The notes under the pieces were generated by a model. The model was not told the DNA's origin. It saw only the letters and a list, made by a program, of their open reading frames with translations, and ran no database searches. Positions 46,374 through 60,636 of a stretch of 64,000 bases of DNA are shown here, one piece after another. Numbering within the stretch: position 1 is the stretch's first letter; every line of letters begins with the position of its first letter. Source of the DNA: Marsupella aquatica (taxonomy: Eukaryota > Marchantiophyta). Where the stretch lies: contig OZ316891.1 in assembly GCA_973895155.1 (NCBI GenBank), forward strand, positions 27,714,001 to 27,778,000, written 5' to 3'. A program made the position numbers and the translations under genes.

Positions 46374-49300
46374 ATGGGGCGACACGCTTGCTGTCACAAG
46401 CAGAAGCTGAAGAAGGGACTCTGGTCACCCGAAGAGGACGACAAGCTGGTGCGCTACATTACTCAGCATGGACACGGCTGCTGGAGCGCTGTTCCCAGGC
46501 ATGCTGGTCGGACCGAAGCCCTAGCTCCCTAACTCACTAAAGCTTGCTAATTAGCTACATTCCTACTCCTCCCCCTTTGTTCTATGATCATATGCTCATT
46601 CTCCGTCCGAGCTACAGTATGAGAATTGATGATCAGTACCAATCTTCCACTGTAGCTTGCTTCTTCACATTTCCACATATTAACATCAATGCAACCACGG
46701 TCATTCCTTCGCGTGCAAGCTCCACACATGAAGTCCTTTATTCTCCGCCTATCTAGCTATATGCCATCATGCACAGAACGTCGAGCATCGTCTCGCAGCA
46801 AACAAGCGGAATGATCAGGTTCAGGGCGTATAAACGAACATCAAATCTCGCATGAAATCAAAATCTTGCTCTATCAGCCGAATTGAGGCCACGGTGATAT
46901 GCAAAGGGGAACTACGAACATTAAATACAGTTTTTATTACCGTAATTGAGACCATTTACATCTCAATGCTGAAACCATCCACCATTAATGCATGCCTAAG
47001 TATCCGGAAGGAATCCATGCACCTCTGAGGAGAGGTCCGATGATACATGAATTTCAGATTTCAACCTCCCCTTAATTGACGTTGGTGCTGCATGTAGTAG
47101 TTCAATAGAATTGGAATATAATATATATTCAATGTGCTCGAATTCATGACTGTTTTGCAGGACTCCAACGATGCGGCAAGAGCTGCAGGTTACGCTGGAT
47201 CAACTACCTCCGGCCCGACTTAAAGCGCGGAGTGTTCTCTCCTGCAGAGGAGCAACTCATCATCGATCTTCACGCCGTGCTCGGTAACAGGTTCAATGCT
47301 GCCCAACCTTCTTATCCCTGGATATCTGCCAAAGATTGGCGCTTCTCAATACTATAATTAGGGCGGCCTTACGTCTCGACTTTTGTGTATCGTTTTCTTA
47401 CTAGCAGGGCTGAGAAGTTCTGATCTCATCCCTGCAACTCCCTAGAATTTACAGGATATTCTACTCCTGAGACCAGCTACTGAAGATGCTCCCGAAGATG
47501 ATGTAGTTTGCTTAAATTTGAACCTTGAGATAATGAGCTTGCATATCCAGACAGCACCGAGTCCAATTGCATAGTTTGGTATCCGTGTGCATCTCGTCGC
47601 TCGGTTGAGCATTTGTCCCGTAGAATCACATATTGAAAGCCATCTGACACTGGCTCGGCTCACGTTCCTATGCTCTAGATCGAGGTTCATTGTTTTCAGG
47701 CTCTGGGGTCATCTTAAAGATAGGAGCTTAAGACTGAGGTACATGGATTGTGATTATTAAGGTTGTCCCGGAATGCGCCTTTGCTGAAAATTGATCCACC
47801 TTTAACTTTGATTGACTTGGCTTTCAATTGGTTGATTTTCAGATGGTCTCAGATCGCCACCCAGCTGCCAGGCCGCACCGACAACGAGATAAAGAACTTC
47901 TGGAATTCGTGCATCAAGAAAAAACTTCGCCAGCTCGGCATCGACCCCAACACTCACAAGCAGCAGCAAGAACAACAACAGCCTGGAGATGTCATGCATC
48001 CTGCTGGTGCTAGCGCGATGTCAGATTTCGGGACCTTGCGGACATGTCAATCGTTCTTAAATCATCACCACCGCACTGGAGGAGTCTCAGACTTGCCCCT
48101 CGGCGGTGATGGATGGAAGCACACTTTACCCCAGCTCTTCGCCTCGAATAATGAGGCAGTGAGTATTCCACCATTGATTTTCGACTCCTCTCGGCTGAAT
48201 GGGTCGCCGTTTTTGGACAAAAAGCTGGCAGACCTGCAGTCTCCGATGAGAACATTGCAGCTGCAGGACCGCTCTCCGTTCTCCAAAAATGGCCTTGTGG
48301 AGAAAATGGTTGCGTCCGGTCGACCATCACCGCTGAAGTCAGCGCTAGCCGTGGCTCTTGGAGCAATGAATCCAAGTTCTAGCCCTACTACAACGTCTGG
48401 ATTCCCAAGCTTGGACTGCAATCTAAGGACAGAATCTCCAGAATCTACTGGTGCCAGTGGGCACGGTTGCGCAGCGCCAACAACAATGGTTCCACCTGCC
48501 TTCAACCCCATTTTCTGGATGGTGCAAGGATCCTCCCCATCTTCCTCTTCTCTACAGCAACTATCACCCAATTTTTCTTCTTCTGCTGCCGCCGCCGCTG
48601 CAGAATCTGGAGCTGCCTTCAACGCCAAAGAGACCTCGCTGAAGAGCTCGCCGACATCATTTTCCATCGAGCAGCGGCGTCCATGTGAGGACATGAATTG
48701 CTCCGACCTAAGCTGCGCGCTGATGAATATGAGTGACGACAATCCAATGACATGCTCTCCTGTCCGCATGAACGAATCCCTCAAGATGAATTGCTCGATT
48801 CTTTCAATGGCAGGGGCAGCTGCAGCTGTCCATGGCTCCAATATCAATGTGAGCATGAATTGCAATGCAGCCACTGGAGGAGGAGTGTCGACAAGTGATG
48901 TCGACTCGGGGATGCAATACTTGGCCACTGAGAGTACTAGCAGTAGCAGTAGCAGTAGCTGCAACACCACCTCGGCTGATAGCAGCAACCCAAGTACGCT
49001 CTTCGACTGGGGAGCCTACGCTGCAGCAGCAGCAGCAGCAGGAGCCGGAGACAGAATCTCAGAGACTGTCTCGTGCATGACTCTGCAGGCTGGCGGTACC
49101 CACTTGAATTCCAACAATTCTGTCGAAACTGGCACAGCTACTGGTTTCTCCCCGGCTACTCCTGAATCCGAGGCTCAGGCAAATGTCTTGAACGGTGCAG
49201 CGAATGGAGCAGCAGCTGCTTCGGCTGCAGGCCACGGCGGCCAGGCGACCACATCCATGAAATGGAGTGACATGATGCGGGAAGTATGCACAGAAACGCA

Positions 49301-49439
49301 AGAGGAAGTGGCCACGGGCTTCGAGCAGAAACCAGCTTGGCAGCAATATGCTTCAGGAGATTTCTATGAGCGCTCTGGGCCTGTGACTCCCATGTCCCCT
49401 GAGCTCCAACGAATCGCTGCTGTCCTCGATGAAATGTAA
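46374..49439 (+). CDS. R2R3-MYB transcription factor (MYB61/50/86/26-like), 3 exons
   Basis: DNA-binding regulator acting in the nucleus. Exons 46374-46506, 47161-47290 and 47843-49439 give 619 residues; the introns fall at the two canonical R2R3-MYB positions (inside the Gly codon of [10 protein letters not shown] and the Arg codon of GNRWSQ). R2 has W17/W37/W57 and R3 has F70/W89/W108. The start [20 protein letters not shown] and the end of R3, [20 protein letters not shown], are typical of the clade that in angiosperms includes MYB61, MYB50, MYB86 and MYB26 (secondary wall, mucilage and anther roles). R3 reads [16 protein letters not shown], which lacks the bHLH-interaction signature. The tail of about 490 residues is Ser/Ala/Asn-rich and low-complexity, with three MNC motifs (residues 372, 403, 426), and ends [14 protein letters not shown], probably a conserved amphipathic element. 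The target pathway cannot be read from sequence. Confidence 0.97.
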
Positions 49440-52400
49440 AAGCAAATTCATGCTGCTTGTCACTTCGAATCATTCTGACTGCAAGAGTTGACACTTTTCC
49501 TCTAGCTGCTGACGGTCGCCTGTTCAATAGCTAACGACCATTGAATCCTTTCGTCGCCACCCTAACCCCATGATTACCGTTTGGGTCGGTCTCGATCCCA
49601 AGCGACTTGAACTTTATATTAAAAGTTATGTGTTCATTATTGACCGTGGATGGCGGCAAGCTTGCCATTACCGTGTACTATCTTAACCAGAACATTCTCT
49701 TGAATAAGTGTAGTCTAGAAGAGAGGATGTCCTGCTAAATTGGTGGGACTTGTCCGACGAATTGATGCTGTTTCCAATTTTATATAGCGTGTGTTAAGCG
49801 GGGTGTTAAGGTAGACCGTTACCCGATGAACCCATGTACGTCTATCGATCTCTGTGATAAATTTCGAAGCTCAGCAGGCTCATCATTTGCAAAGTCTGCA
49901 TGTATAAGTTCGATTCGAGCTACAAAATCTGTCAAGCTTCGAATTAAATACGGTAGCTACATGGCAACTTCTTTGGACTTCCACAGATCATGCGCATTCC
50001 AAGTCCGACCTTACTATTACCATTGCTATGTACTTTTATAGCAGATCGACAGCCTATGGCGACAAATATTGATCGATCGATGATCCATAGTAAGGATTTT
50101 GTGAGCGATAACAACCATGAGCATTGTACAAAGATTATTTATAAAACATGGAAGAAACTTTCTGTTGGCTTGTTTGGTTCGTCCAAGTCGGTCTGCTACT
50201 ACCCATTTCGAGAGATTCAAGTTGTCTGAATCTGGAATAATGTCTGATCATGATTCTATTGATTTCTATCGACCTGATTCTAGTGATTTCTATCGACCTG
50301 CGCGTGGATTTATGTCGACCGGCTTTGTCCAGATTATTGCTCAATCTTGTTGGATTTGTTAGTTATGTATGAATTCCCTTGTTTGGCAACATTCTTGGAC
50401 ATTGTGTACATTGGCGGTCTCGATCTAATCTCTTAAGTAGCTAAGACTTCCCACAGGTCAATGATCATGGTATACAACATGTGGAAATCGAGAGAAAGAA
50501 TCAGTGCGTCGTCAGTCGTCAGGGTGTGAATTATGCGCCTTCCGGACGATGATTTGTGAAGACCTGTAGGCCTGTATTGTGTATCAAGAAATAATCACAT
50601 TAAATTAGAGCATTTCTCCGGAAGATGTCAGAGCGTAAATTTTGTCTCGGTCAATGGATGATCAGTTAAGATCCTCTCTAGAGCGGGCTCTAGAGCTAAC
50701 CTTTTGATTGCTGCGCTCCTGAACATTCCTTATGTCAGAGCATAATGATCATGTCCAGTCAAGCAATATTCGATCCGATGTTGCTGCCTGCCTCATGGTT
50801 GGTTTCATTAGTACGTTCGAGAATGATCATCAATGCTCTAATAAACCTTTTCAACATCATGTCCGAAAATTTACATTCTCGATTCCTGTTACACTGCAAA
50901 AAGCTTTTCCACGCCCGCGCGCAGGTTGAAGCTTGCTAGAGGTGGAGTTGCGAATCAACGAATACTGGGTTTACCTTAGAGCTCAAAATCTTCGATGCGC
51001 TCAGACTCCTCAGAGTTTTTCAGAATCCGTGACATTATTATCATGTCAAGCTTCTGCCGACGTGTATGGCTGTACTGTATGAACAATGTTCTGAGACGTA
51101 GACTTAGATGAGGGCAGGACACTCTAGTCTCTCGAGCGAGGTCAGTCGTGCAATTCGTCACTTCATAATATTCTCGTGGCTGTTGCACCATGACAGTACT
51201 GCTTCTAGGCTGCTAGCTGCTGGCTTGGTGATCATCACACCATGTACCAAGCTGCGTACGGCGCACTCGAACTTGCTTCAAGACGTACGTTACGTTACGT
51301 ACAGCCCTTCAAGGTAGGGGACTAGCTATCTCTATCTGCCCAGGTACGTACTTGATCTCCTCGACAATCAATTATTCGATATGCGTAGTTGTCGTGATCA
51401 AGTCAATCGCTTCAATCTTCATAACTATTAAATCGAAACTATGTATGATCCATTGATCCCCCAAAGGTCTTGCTAGCCTCGCGACTCGGAGCCAAATCAT
51501 CACTTCCGTTAAATAGGGGATAGATCTCTCCTCCTAGCTAGACTCGATCCAGTCTGGCCACGAGAGACAAGATGTTACTTGAATGGATCGGCCACTTTGA
51601 AAAATTGCTGCTCTTTACTGCAGCAGCACGGGAACAATGACTGACTTGCATGTCCTCGGTCATCAGTGGTGTGGTCAGTACTAGATCAAGTTACGGGCCA
51701 AGATCATCAAGGACGAGGATGGCATGGCCTAGCCCCAATCAGACATGGGACCATACCATATATACCAGACGTCCGTGAAGAAGATCGAGGAGCCAAGATT
51801 TTAGAAAGTGGCATCTTTTTCAGGGCAGAAAAGAAATACAAGAAACGCACTGTACGTTGAATACGAGATATCCAGTAGAGTATTTGGTTTTCCTCAGTCC
51901 AGCTATTCTGAAGCCAGAATGTACCAAGCTAGGCTTTCAATTTCTCCCTTAATATAGAGCTGAATTTTATCTTCTTGGGTTTGTGAGAAATAGTTTGAGA
52001 ATACCTTATCAACGAGACTGATGTGTCTACTTTCATTAAGAATTCAAAGACCTACTAATTTCCAAGATATCTCTCCAAGTTTTGTCTCACATTCACTTTT
52101 CACTGTAATATGTATCATCTGAGCAGAAACAAGAGTTTTTCTAGAGTCCCTCTGGTGGCGAAAGTCCATCTAAACGTTTTGGCAATGAACAACGAGAGAG
52201 AAAAAATGTGATGGATTGATTTTAATTGTCCCAGTAATCGATAGTACTGTACGTCATAAATGATTCTTCAGTTGTCATTGCCTTTTTGCTTTCTACAGAC
52301 GGAGTCCGCTGATAACGACCTACCATAATAGGAGTTGGAAAATAAGTCCACAGAGAGGGACAGGGTGGATGACTGAGTGGAACTGAGTCCACAACGAGAA

Positions 52401-55400
52401 AGAGAGAAAGAAAATGACTGAATTGATTTAGAAGTCCAGTACTCTGAGTGAGAGTGACTGAAGTGGTTTTGAACCGCGAGAGAGAGAGAGAAAATGACTC
52501 AAATAATGTCAATGCAGACCACATGAGAGGGTAGGAGAGAGAGAAAGCCAGCTCCTAGACCTTACTCAAGCGTTCTTACCTTAATTAGTGTTTTTTCCTG
52601 GATTAAGTTAGAACAAGTCTCAACTTGAGAGCTCGATCGCTGAAATGGACTTTCAAAACTAGGATATACCAATGCAGACTACACGGTCGGCACAATCATA
52701 TTCGATAGCTAAGGACCTTGACCTTAAATAGAGCTCTTCGATATTTCCTGTTTGATTTTGATTTTCCAAATTGATCACCATTCGTGCACTGAGCACTGAG
52801 CTATCTGTCTATCAATATTTGAGATCATTCGATCGAATTGGTGTCAAGCTGCTACAGTAGCTGCTTCTTGGACGACATAATTGAAAATTCCAATCACGTG
52901 TTAATGAGAGTTCTGAATTCAGACGGAATAACAACTTTACTTTTGTATATGAATTAAATTGCAAGAATGAGATTGGCAGCTGGGACGGAAAGCCTCAGTG
53001 TTTGAACTAGAGACTTGACCAAGTACAGTATGATTGGCTTGCGTTAGCCGCAATTGAGTTCAAGCCGATTTAAGTCAGGTCTGGCCGAGAGCCTAATCAT
53101 TGCCGCACAGCCGAAACTGAAACCCCGAAACTAGGATCAAGGATCATAGCCTAGCCTACCAGATTGTACCCCGGCTCGCCGAAGATGTTCAAAGCTGCAC
53201 GAAAAACAATTCATGATCATCAAAGGAATTAATGGACCCGAGGAGATCTTCCAAGTCCTCTCTTGTCCCTCATTTGCGAAACAAACGTGCTTACATAATC
53301 AATGATACAGCACAGGATCACAGCCTAAGAGCTATTAATTCTCTGCCCGGGTGGCTCACCAAAGTACGGTACTATCAAGCTGTAGATAAATATATATTCA
53401 CAGCAACGAGTCCCTGTAAGTCACCTACCTCTAGCAAAACCGTCGGAGAGCTCTCTCGTCTCTAGCAATCCGGTCTGACGAAAAGTCCTGCCCGCTAAGG
53501 GCCACAAAGAATCTGTAAAAACTAATTTTAGCTCGCAAGATACAGTAATATCCTACTCGTTTTGGGTTTGCTGAAGTCTCTGTCAATCTAAAGGCTGCCG
53601 CAGTGTTCAGTTGAGACCGGGCCAAGGGGGGCAGAGCTCGAGAAAGGATTGTCAGCTCTATGGCTTCACGAGTCACTACTAAACAGTTTAGCTGTGATCT
53701 ACAGTTCTCGGTTGTTTGAGTATACCATAAATGGCTCCTTCATTGATCACTTTCTCTAAATTTCTAGTGACGAGTGAGACGAATCGAAGACGTATTCTTT
53801 ACACTATTCGGTCCTCAACATCAAGACCTGTTTGGTCGTAAATGAGGAGTGAAGCAACGTCTGCACGAACTGATAGCCCCGGGGGATAGCCCAGGCCAGG
53901 TCAGGCTTTGAATGAAAAAACAAGATCTAAAAGGAAATTAATGTTCTGGCAAAGGATATTGCAGATCGAAACAGTTCTCGTGTCATTCGGGTAGTCCTGG
54001 AGATGATCTTAGTTGGATTAAAATCAACCTTGCTCGAAAGTCAGCGGATTTCAGTACAATTGTAGAAATGGACGTGTCTGAGAGAATTATTGTACTTAGC
54101 AAGTGAGCATCCAGACAAGTATTTATTGAATACTAGCTAACAGGAGTACCGAAGATACAGAGGATCAAAAAATAGGAGAATCTTCTGGGGGCCTGCTGAA
54201 CACAGTGCTGTCATTTGCATTGACGATCGACAGATCGGTCGAAGCTCTTCTGTCAATTGACGATTGCTGCACTTCATTCCATGGAATTCTTGATTTGTCC
54301 TAGACTCTCCTAGACTGAAGAGACGAGACGAGTACTGTTACGAATCGCTGATGATTTAGGTGGAGATCATACCCGGTAAGGAGTAAGAGGGGAGATTAGT
54401 TGATGTTGGAAAAGGCAGTACTATGAGGAAACGAGAAAGAATCGGATCGGGAAAAACCCACTTTATTTGTTCCCCGTCTTCTTTCCCACGACTAGCAGAA
54501 AGAAAGGCCTCAGAGGTACGTACGTGATCAAAAGCCTGGGGAATGAGACACATCGCAAAATCGAATTTATAGACAAAGTTCAACTGACCACTACTGTAGG
54601 AACCCCGGTAGGAACAGTTCGCTAGCCACAAGGTCAGACCTCTCCACTGAGATCCAGACCAGAAAGCTCACACACTAATTTATCGGAATGATCCCTATGA
54701 ATACATTGAATCTCTACGGGTGCAACGGCCAATCCTGCCAGTCCTGCTTCAATTCGAACAATTGACAAAATGCATTGGGAACACGAAGCTACGGACTCTA
54801 CGACACAGCTGTAGAATCGGTGGAGCAGGTAGCAAGTGGCAGCTATAGAGTTTCAGCCTTGTGGCGGTCATGTAGGACGATCAACTGCAACGATGAGATG
54901 GTGTAAGCTTGGAATGGTCCTAGGGTGCTCCCGACGATGGAGGGGCGCACTCCTGTTCCTCCCGGGTCTCAGACGGTAGGTCTCAGGCGTTAGCGCTCGA
55001 ACTTACTCACTATCAGTAGAAGCAAAGTATGTATGTAAGTACAGTACAGTACACTTGTGAATCAGGAGAACTACCGGTACGTAGCCAGCAGCAGCAGTAG
55101 TCCTGGACGGTATGCCCAACGAGTGAAGGAATATCTGTCCACACTTCTGTAACGACTTCAAGAATTTATTGGCCCCCGACAGCATACGCGGCATGGCATG
55201 TCTATAACTTCTCCATGCTTGCTGATGGATTCACCTGCTGCAAGCTAGCTCCGCTTCAATCTAGCTGCTGTAGCTAGATTGGAAATTAGCTGCGCGCTAG
55301 CCATGCCTAGTTATGAATAAAGTAGGAAGAAGCACTATTGCGTTGCGAGCATGCTTGCATGGGTCCTGAGTGAGTGAGCAAGCTGGGCACATACTCTTGT

Positions 55401-58400
55401 TGCTGCTGCTGTGCTGAGGTTCAAGGTTGCGAGCAAGTTGTATCAGACGTACGTACACCCGTCGTGCTCCATGTCGAGCTGTTGTGGCTAGCTCACATAA
55501 CTCCGTCCGTATACCTTGGAGGAGCACATTGATTGCATCCCCAACTCCCCTCCATTTATTCCATTCCAGCCTTTCCAGGACTTGCCATCCGTCGCCGCCT
55601 ATAAAATCACATATCTCTCTATGTGCCTTTACAGCTCAAATTCCGAAATTCCGAATTAACGGTCGCGTTGCTTTCAAGTTGCTGCTTTTTGTTAAATCGC
55701 TCAAGTGCCTTGAATTGGCCCAATCCTTGCACTGGCTGCTAGCGCGATTGCCGGTAAACAAATGACACAGCGCCCGAAAGATCGGTGTTGGAACTGTACG
55801 TGACTGTCCATTTTAACTAAAGAGCAATCCTTTTTGAGGTCCGAGATCACATATGAATATGGTACTAATTACGCATATCTGATCGGGGAATAATAGCTCT
55901 TGCAACTGCTGAGAATATGTACTTCGAGCTATTCTTGCTATGGAAGCTAGCTAGTAAGCGCCATAGCCTAGCTAGCGGCCGGGCAGGAACTCAAGGAAGC
56001 TTGTAAATCCACGTCACAAACGATCTACAAGTAAAGTGCAGCTAGCTAGTTGTACTCTCATGTGATGTCAGTTATCTAAACGTGTGCTCATCATGTGCGA
56101 AGAGTCATGATCAGAAGAAGAGTCTGATCACGCTCAAAGTAGACCCTCCCCGGGCAGCCTCTCTCTGTCTGTCTGAGGAGGAGATGAGGAGATCCGATGG
56201 ATAGCAGAATAGATACGAGCTAATGCAATGGGCTCATTGAATATATCAATACGTAACATTCTTGATGAGGCGATCGTCCCGCAGTTCGTTCAATCCGTTC
56301 GAACGACGTTCCTCGGCGATCGAGCTAGCAATGGCAGTATGCATGTGATCCAATACGCTGGGCTGCAAAGGACTTTGGACATGATCCCCTTCCTTAGCTT
56401 TCGACGAGTACACAAAATCTAGCTCATGATGACGACTTCGCCTCGACCAACTGGCTGCCTGGCCGTTCCTATCCACTACGTCGTAGCTACTTGATCATGG
56501 TCAGCAGCATGAATCCCCTGCTTGCTTGTCGAAAGACCATCATTGAAATGTCGACTCGTCTCGACTCTCGACTCTCTTTCCCACATCACCGTATTACTAG
56601 CTTGTTACTGTATTCTACACTGTTTACTTATAGAAGACTGACTTTGTGAATGTCCAGTCGTTAGCCAGGCAGCAAGACAGTACTGGTAGACCGTTTGACG
56701 GTTTAGACTGCAACGGTGGTGAAAGTGGCAGCCTGATCCGTAGAAGAAGATAGCGAATTGAATGGCATGGAAGTGACCTCAGTCCTTGCTTTCTATCTAG
56801 CTAGCTTTCACCCTAATCAATGAGATGCCCGTAACAAGTTTTTATAAGAAAGATTCATGTAAGCTGCCTTGCTATCAAGTCAGGAACTATCCATAGCCGA
56901 TCAAGATAGCGATGCTAGGGCTTATTTTGAGAACGGCAGGAGCTTTCTCGATTCAGATACAAGTATGATAGAATCTGTAATTTGAGCTTGATCAATCAAA
57001 GAGGAAGTTGACAAGCTGCGGCTCGTGTATCCTGCGGCGCAGAGGCTCATTGATGACTAGCCAATGGACATTCCACGGCGGGAAGCATCATCGAGAGATA
57101 TGATGGACTCAGCGTTGCTCAGACTTCCAATAGCTCATTGCCAAGTGCCGAGCTACCGCTCAAACAACTCTGGTTGATTGATTGGTCAAGAAGCTCGGTA
57201 CGAGCTACTGCGGTACCAACAAACATACCACCATCACTTACACCTTAGCTTTCCTTCACAGATGCTTTCCAAAATCGAATCCCCAGAGTATTGTCATTGT
57301 AAGTAAAAATGAAAATTTCTGGGTCATCCTGTCACGAAATTAATGTTTGCTTATCGACAGAAAGTCTCATGAATTTTTCGGGTTCATCCTGTCATGAAAT
57401 TAGTTTGCTTATCGACCTGAAAAGAGCATAAAAGATGCATGAAGTTTTGGTCTGTAAGTTATATGATCAAGATCTCTGGACTGTAGAAAAGTTATTCTTC
57501 ATCATAGTTCCATCACTACTCGGCGATTCAAGGGTTAGAGCATTTTTTAGAGTTTAGCTAGTGGATCACGTCGCATGTACTGCAGTACAGTACCATGGCT
57601 AAAGTTTACATATAGTCTCTTGAGATATGTGCAGCACAGTACAATGGCTTAACAGGTAGTATCTCGAGATTGAAGGAGAAAGGCTCATAATGTTGCTGGG
57701 CACCTCTGATTTAAGATGAAGAAGCAAAGAGCTCTTATTTTCTCCACGGGAATGAAATCTATTGCGCAGGAAATAGTACAGAACCAGCCCACCCAGACAG
57801 GCAGCTAGGAAGGGACTGGGCACCTCTGAAGTTAAGAAATGGTGGCGTGGTAATAAGATTAAGAAGCGAAGGATGAGTGTCCGCAAGTCCCGAATTCAGT
57901 TGTACTTAAGTCTAGAACCTAATCTAGTTCGCTTAGGACCCACAGCAAAGGGAACGTCTAGGTCCGTTGGGCATATCAGAAAAAGCCAAGATCCTTTTTT
58001 CCTCCGCAGCCTTAGGACTTATCTCGGGAGATCTCTAGCTTAGGCCAGGATCGGGTCAGGACTTGTCAGGCCGGCCAAGTACGCAAGTTCAGAATAGTAA
58101 TTAGAGGAGTTGAGGAGGATTGAGACTAAATTTTTCTGAAGCAAGCTGAGAATTTTGTTTCTCCGTCTCGGTTCAGGAAACGCGTGCATGTATGCTAGCT
58201 CAGCTGAGCTAAGCTAGAGCTACAGTAGTCATGATTCCACAAAGTCGTACTATGCTTCCAAATCATTTCCGATCTGAGTTCTTCATCACGACATAATTTT
58301 GTGGGGACGATTCGAGTCGAATGCAGTTCATGCTTTCTTTATTCTTCCTCGCTCGCTCTCGCTCTCTCGCTTCACGGAGATCTCGGGTAGAAGATCATGC

Positions 58401-59150
58401 GCTAGCTGAGCTCGATTTTCGAGGAATCCTTGATTTCGTCCCAACGTGATTTACGTAACAATCAGTGAGCGAGCATGCGTGGGTGAGTTGGATTAACATG
58501 CTGTTAAGTAGCTAGCGGCTGGGACGCGCGGGCCCATTTCGAGTGAGGAGGAATGGCGGGCCGCTGGCCTTTTCATGTACGTAACTTCTAACGCCAGGAG
58601 ATGATGATATTGGCCCCATCTCACTCGAGCGGCGCTCGTCCACTTTGCAGCTCTCCTAGCTTTGTTATGCAGCAGCTGCTTTGTTTGTACCAAAGGACAG
58701 ATTGAAGATTTCTCCAGATTTCTTTCTTCCTCTAGAGGCTCTCTCCCCTCTGTCTGTCTCTCTGTGGGCAGCCATGTCGATCATGCCATGGCATGCAATA
58801 GCTCGATCGGTCCACGCGGAAGCTCGTTCAGCACAGGGCCGGACCACCGCCATACCACTACCGCCAGTACCTCAGCTGCAGACGGCGGTACACCGTAGAA
58901 TGGACTTTTGCACACTCCTGTCGTAATGGTCATCCATTCCAGCCAGCCCAAGAGCTACGTAGAGACTTCAGTTTGCAAAGCCGCTTTCGAGCATTTCAAT
59001 CTGTACTGACAGATTTCTCTAGCAAGCAAGCAAGGAAGGAAGCCTGAAGGAAGGAAGGAAGCAAGCACCTGGGATCGAGGACGGGCGGTGGCGTGTGCAG
59101 ATTGAATGCTGTGAGCTGACTTGATATATATAATCTCCTTCTATCCCTCA
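49440..59150. other. Gene-free region downstream of the MYB
   Basis: The first few hundred bases should be the MYB 3' untranslated region. Nearly 10 kb follow without a recognisable gene on either strand. The DNA is of middling GC and rich in agctagctag and acgtacgt words (e.g. 51282-51302). Short duplications occur at 50252-50300 (gatttctatcgacctg twice) and 57316-57425 (about 60 bp twice: catcctgtca-gaaatta then gtttgcttatcgac). A GGAA/GCAA microsatellite lies at 59020-59068. Confidence 0.5.
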
Positions 59151-59218
59151 GTCCGCTACCATACATCTCCACGTAGAACTCAAAAAGACCTGAGAGTCAC
59201 CCAGGGTCACTCAAGATT

Positions 59219-60450
59219 GTACTATGCTTCATTCAGATGCTCAGTTTCCCTTACAGGTAATCATTTAATTTCAGAAGGTGCATTGATGTGGGCAAGATAT
59301 TGACGCATTTCTCACTCAACTTCACTCTGAGATTTCCCAGGTTATATAGATGTGAGAACAAATGTGGGTTCAAGCTACTGGCTGCCCCGCTGGCTGCAAA
59401 CCCAGAAAACAGATTATACTCCAAACTCTACCATAGTATACCTTACGGCAATGAAGAACGTACTAAGCTCAATTCTGGGAATTCCCTCGAGCGATTCCGA
59501 AAAACCAATATTGTGGGTTCAATTAAGATTGTTCTAAACTATACTTCAGGATACGCTTTCCTCACTGAAGAATGTAATCAACTCCACTCTGGGATTTCCT
59601 TAGAGGCAATCTGAGAACAAGTGTGCACTTAACCTAGTTTATACTGATGAGCTCAACAAACTAAGATTGAATGTATTAAATTTCTTACGCTTTATTACAG
59701 TCTACGCTTTCACCTGAAGAATGTACTAGACTTCTTTACTCAAAACAAATCTGGGTTCGAGCTACCGGCAAGCTATTTAAATAAATTTACTTACAGGGAA
59801 TGTGCGTTCAATCTAATAGTTGGAAAACTAAATAAAAGATTGAATACATGTACTAAACAATACTACAGTATACAATTCCCCTTACAGAGAATCTGAGACT
59901 AGATGTGAGTTCAAGCTACTGGCAAACTCAACAAATTAAAAATGGTACTGAACTCTAGTACGTACAGTATACGCTTTGCTCACTCTGAGATTTCCCTTAG
60001 GTACAGTCAAGGAATCTGAGAACAAAGGTGAGTTTAAGTAGACTGCCCTTGGCAGCCCTGCCCATACATAATTTTTCCTTCAGAATGTTCCTCATTTCGC
60101 TCTAGCTCAGGCTAGACTATCGCATATCTAGCATTCATCTATGTCCCTTTCCTTTCCTCATGATTGAATTTGACACCATGTCCTGCAAGTCACCTCGAAC
60201 TTCGGTTACTACCCAGGCCCCCATGATTGACACTTCATTGCTAACTCATGACAGTCTTCATTTCAAAGTTAGCCCCAAAAATATGGATTCAGTACCCAGC
60301 TGGAAGCTAAACAAACGGTTGTGTACATTCGACTGGCTAAACTGCAGTACAGCATCCGCTCTAATTCCTCTACTCCAGGAATAAGAGGGCAAATCAAATG
60401 TGGGTTCAAGTTACAAACTGACTAGCTGTCTAGCTGGCTAGGACTCTCTC
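59219..60450. repeat. Diverged tandem array, about six or seven units
   Basis: A unit of about 115-160 bp recurs with cactctg-gatttccctta, gaatctgagaacaaatgtg, ggttcaagctactggcaaac and tagtatacg. The ggttcaagctac anchor or its variants lie near 59365, 59514, 59753, 59910, 60030 and 60402. Copies are strongly diverged, so boundaries are approximate. Confidence 0.65.
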
Positions 60451-60636
60451 CTCTCGCAGTGCATTGAATGTGGCATATATACTTCTGGGCATTAACGGAG
60501 CACGTAAGCAGGGGATCCAGTTATATCGTCAGTCCCTGAGGAATGGGAGTACTCAACAATTGTTTGTTTCCTGAAGACCAGGACGAAGACTCCGTATTTG
60601 ATGTAGTGGCATATATATGAATGATATGAATGGGTC

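Noticed and set aside
48065-48988. A 307-codon open frame antisense to MYB exon 3
   Set aside because: It mirrors the Ser/Ala-rich sense codons of a well-supported MYB exon, has homopolymeric Leu/Ala runs and no domain. It is a shadow of the sense gene.
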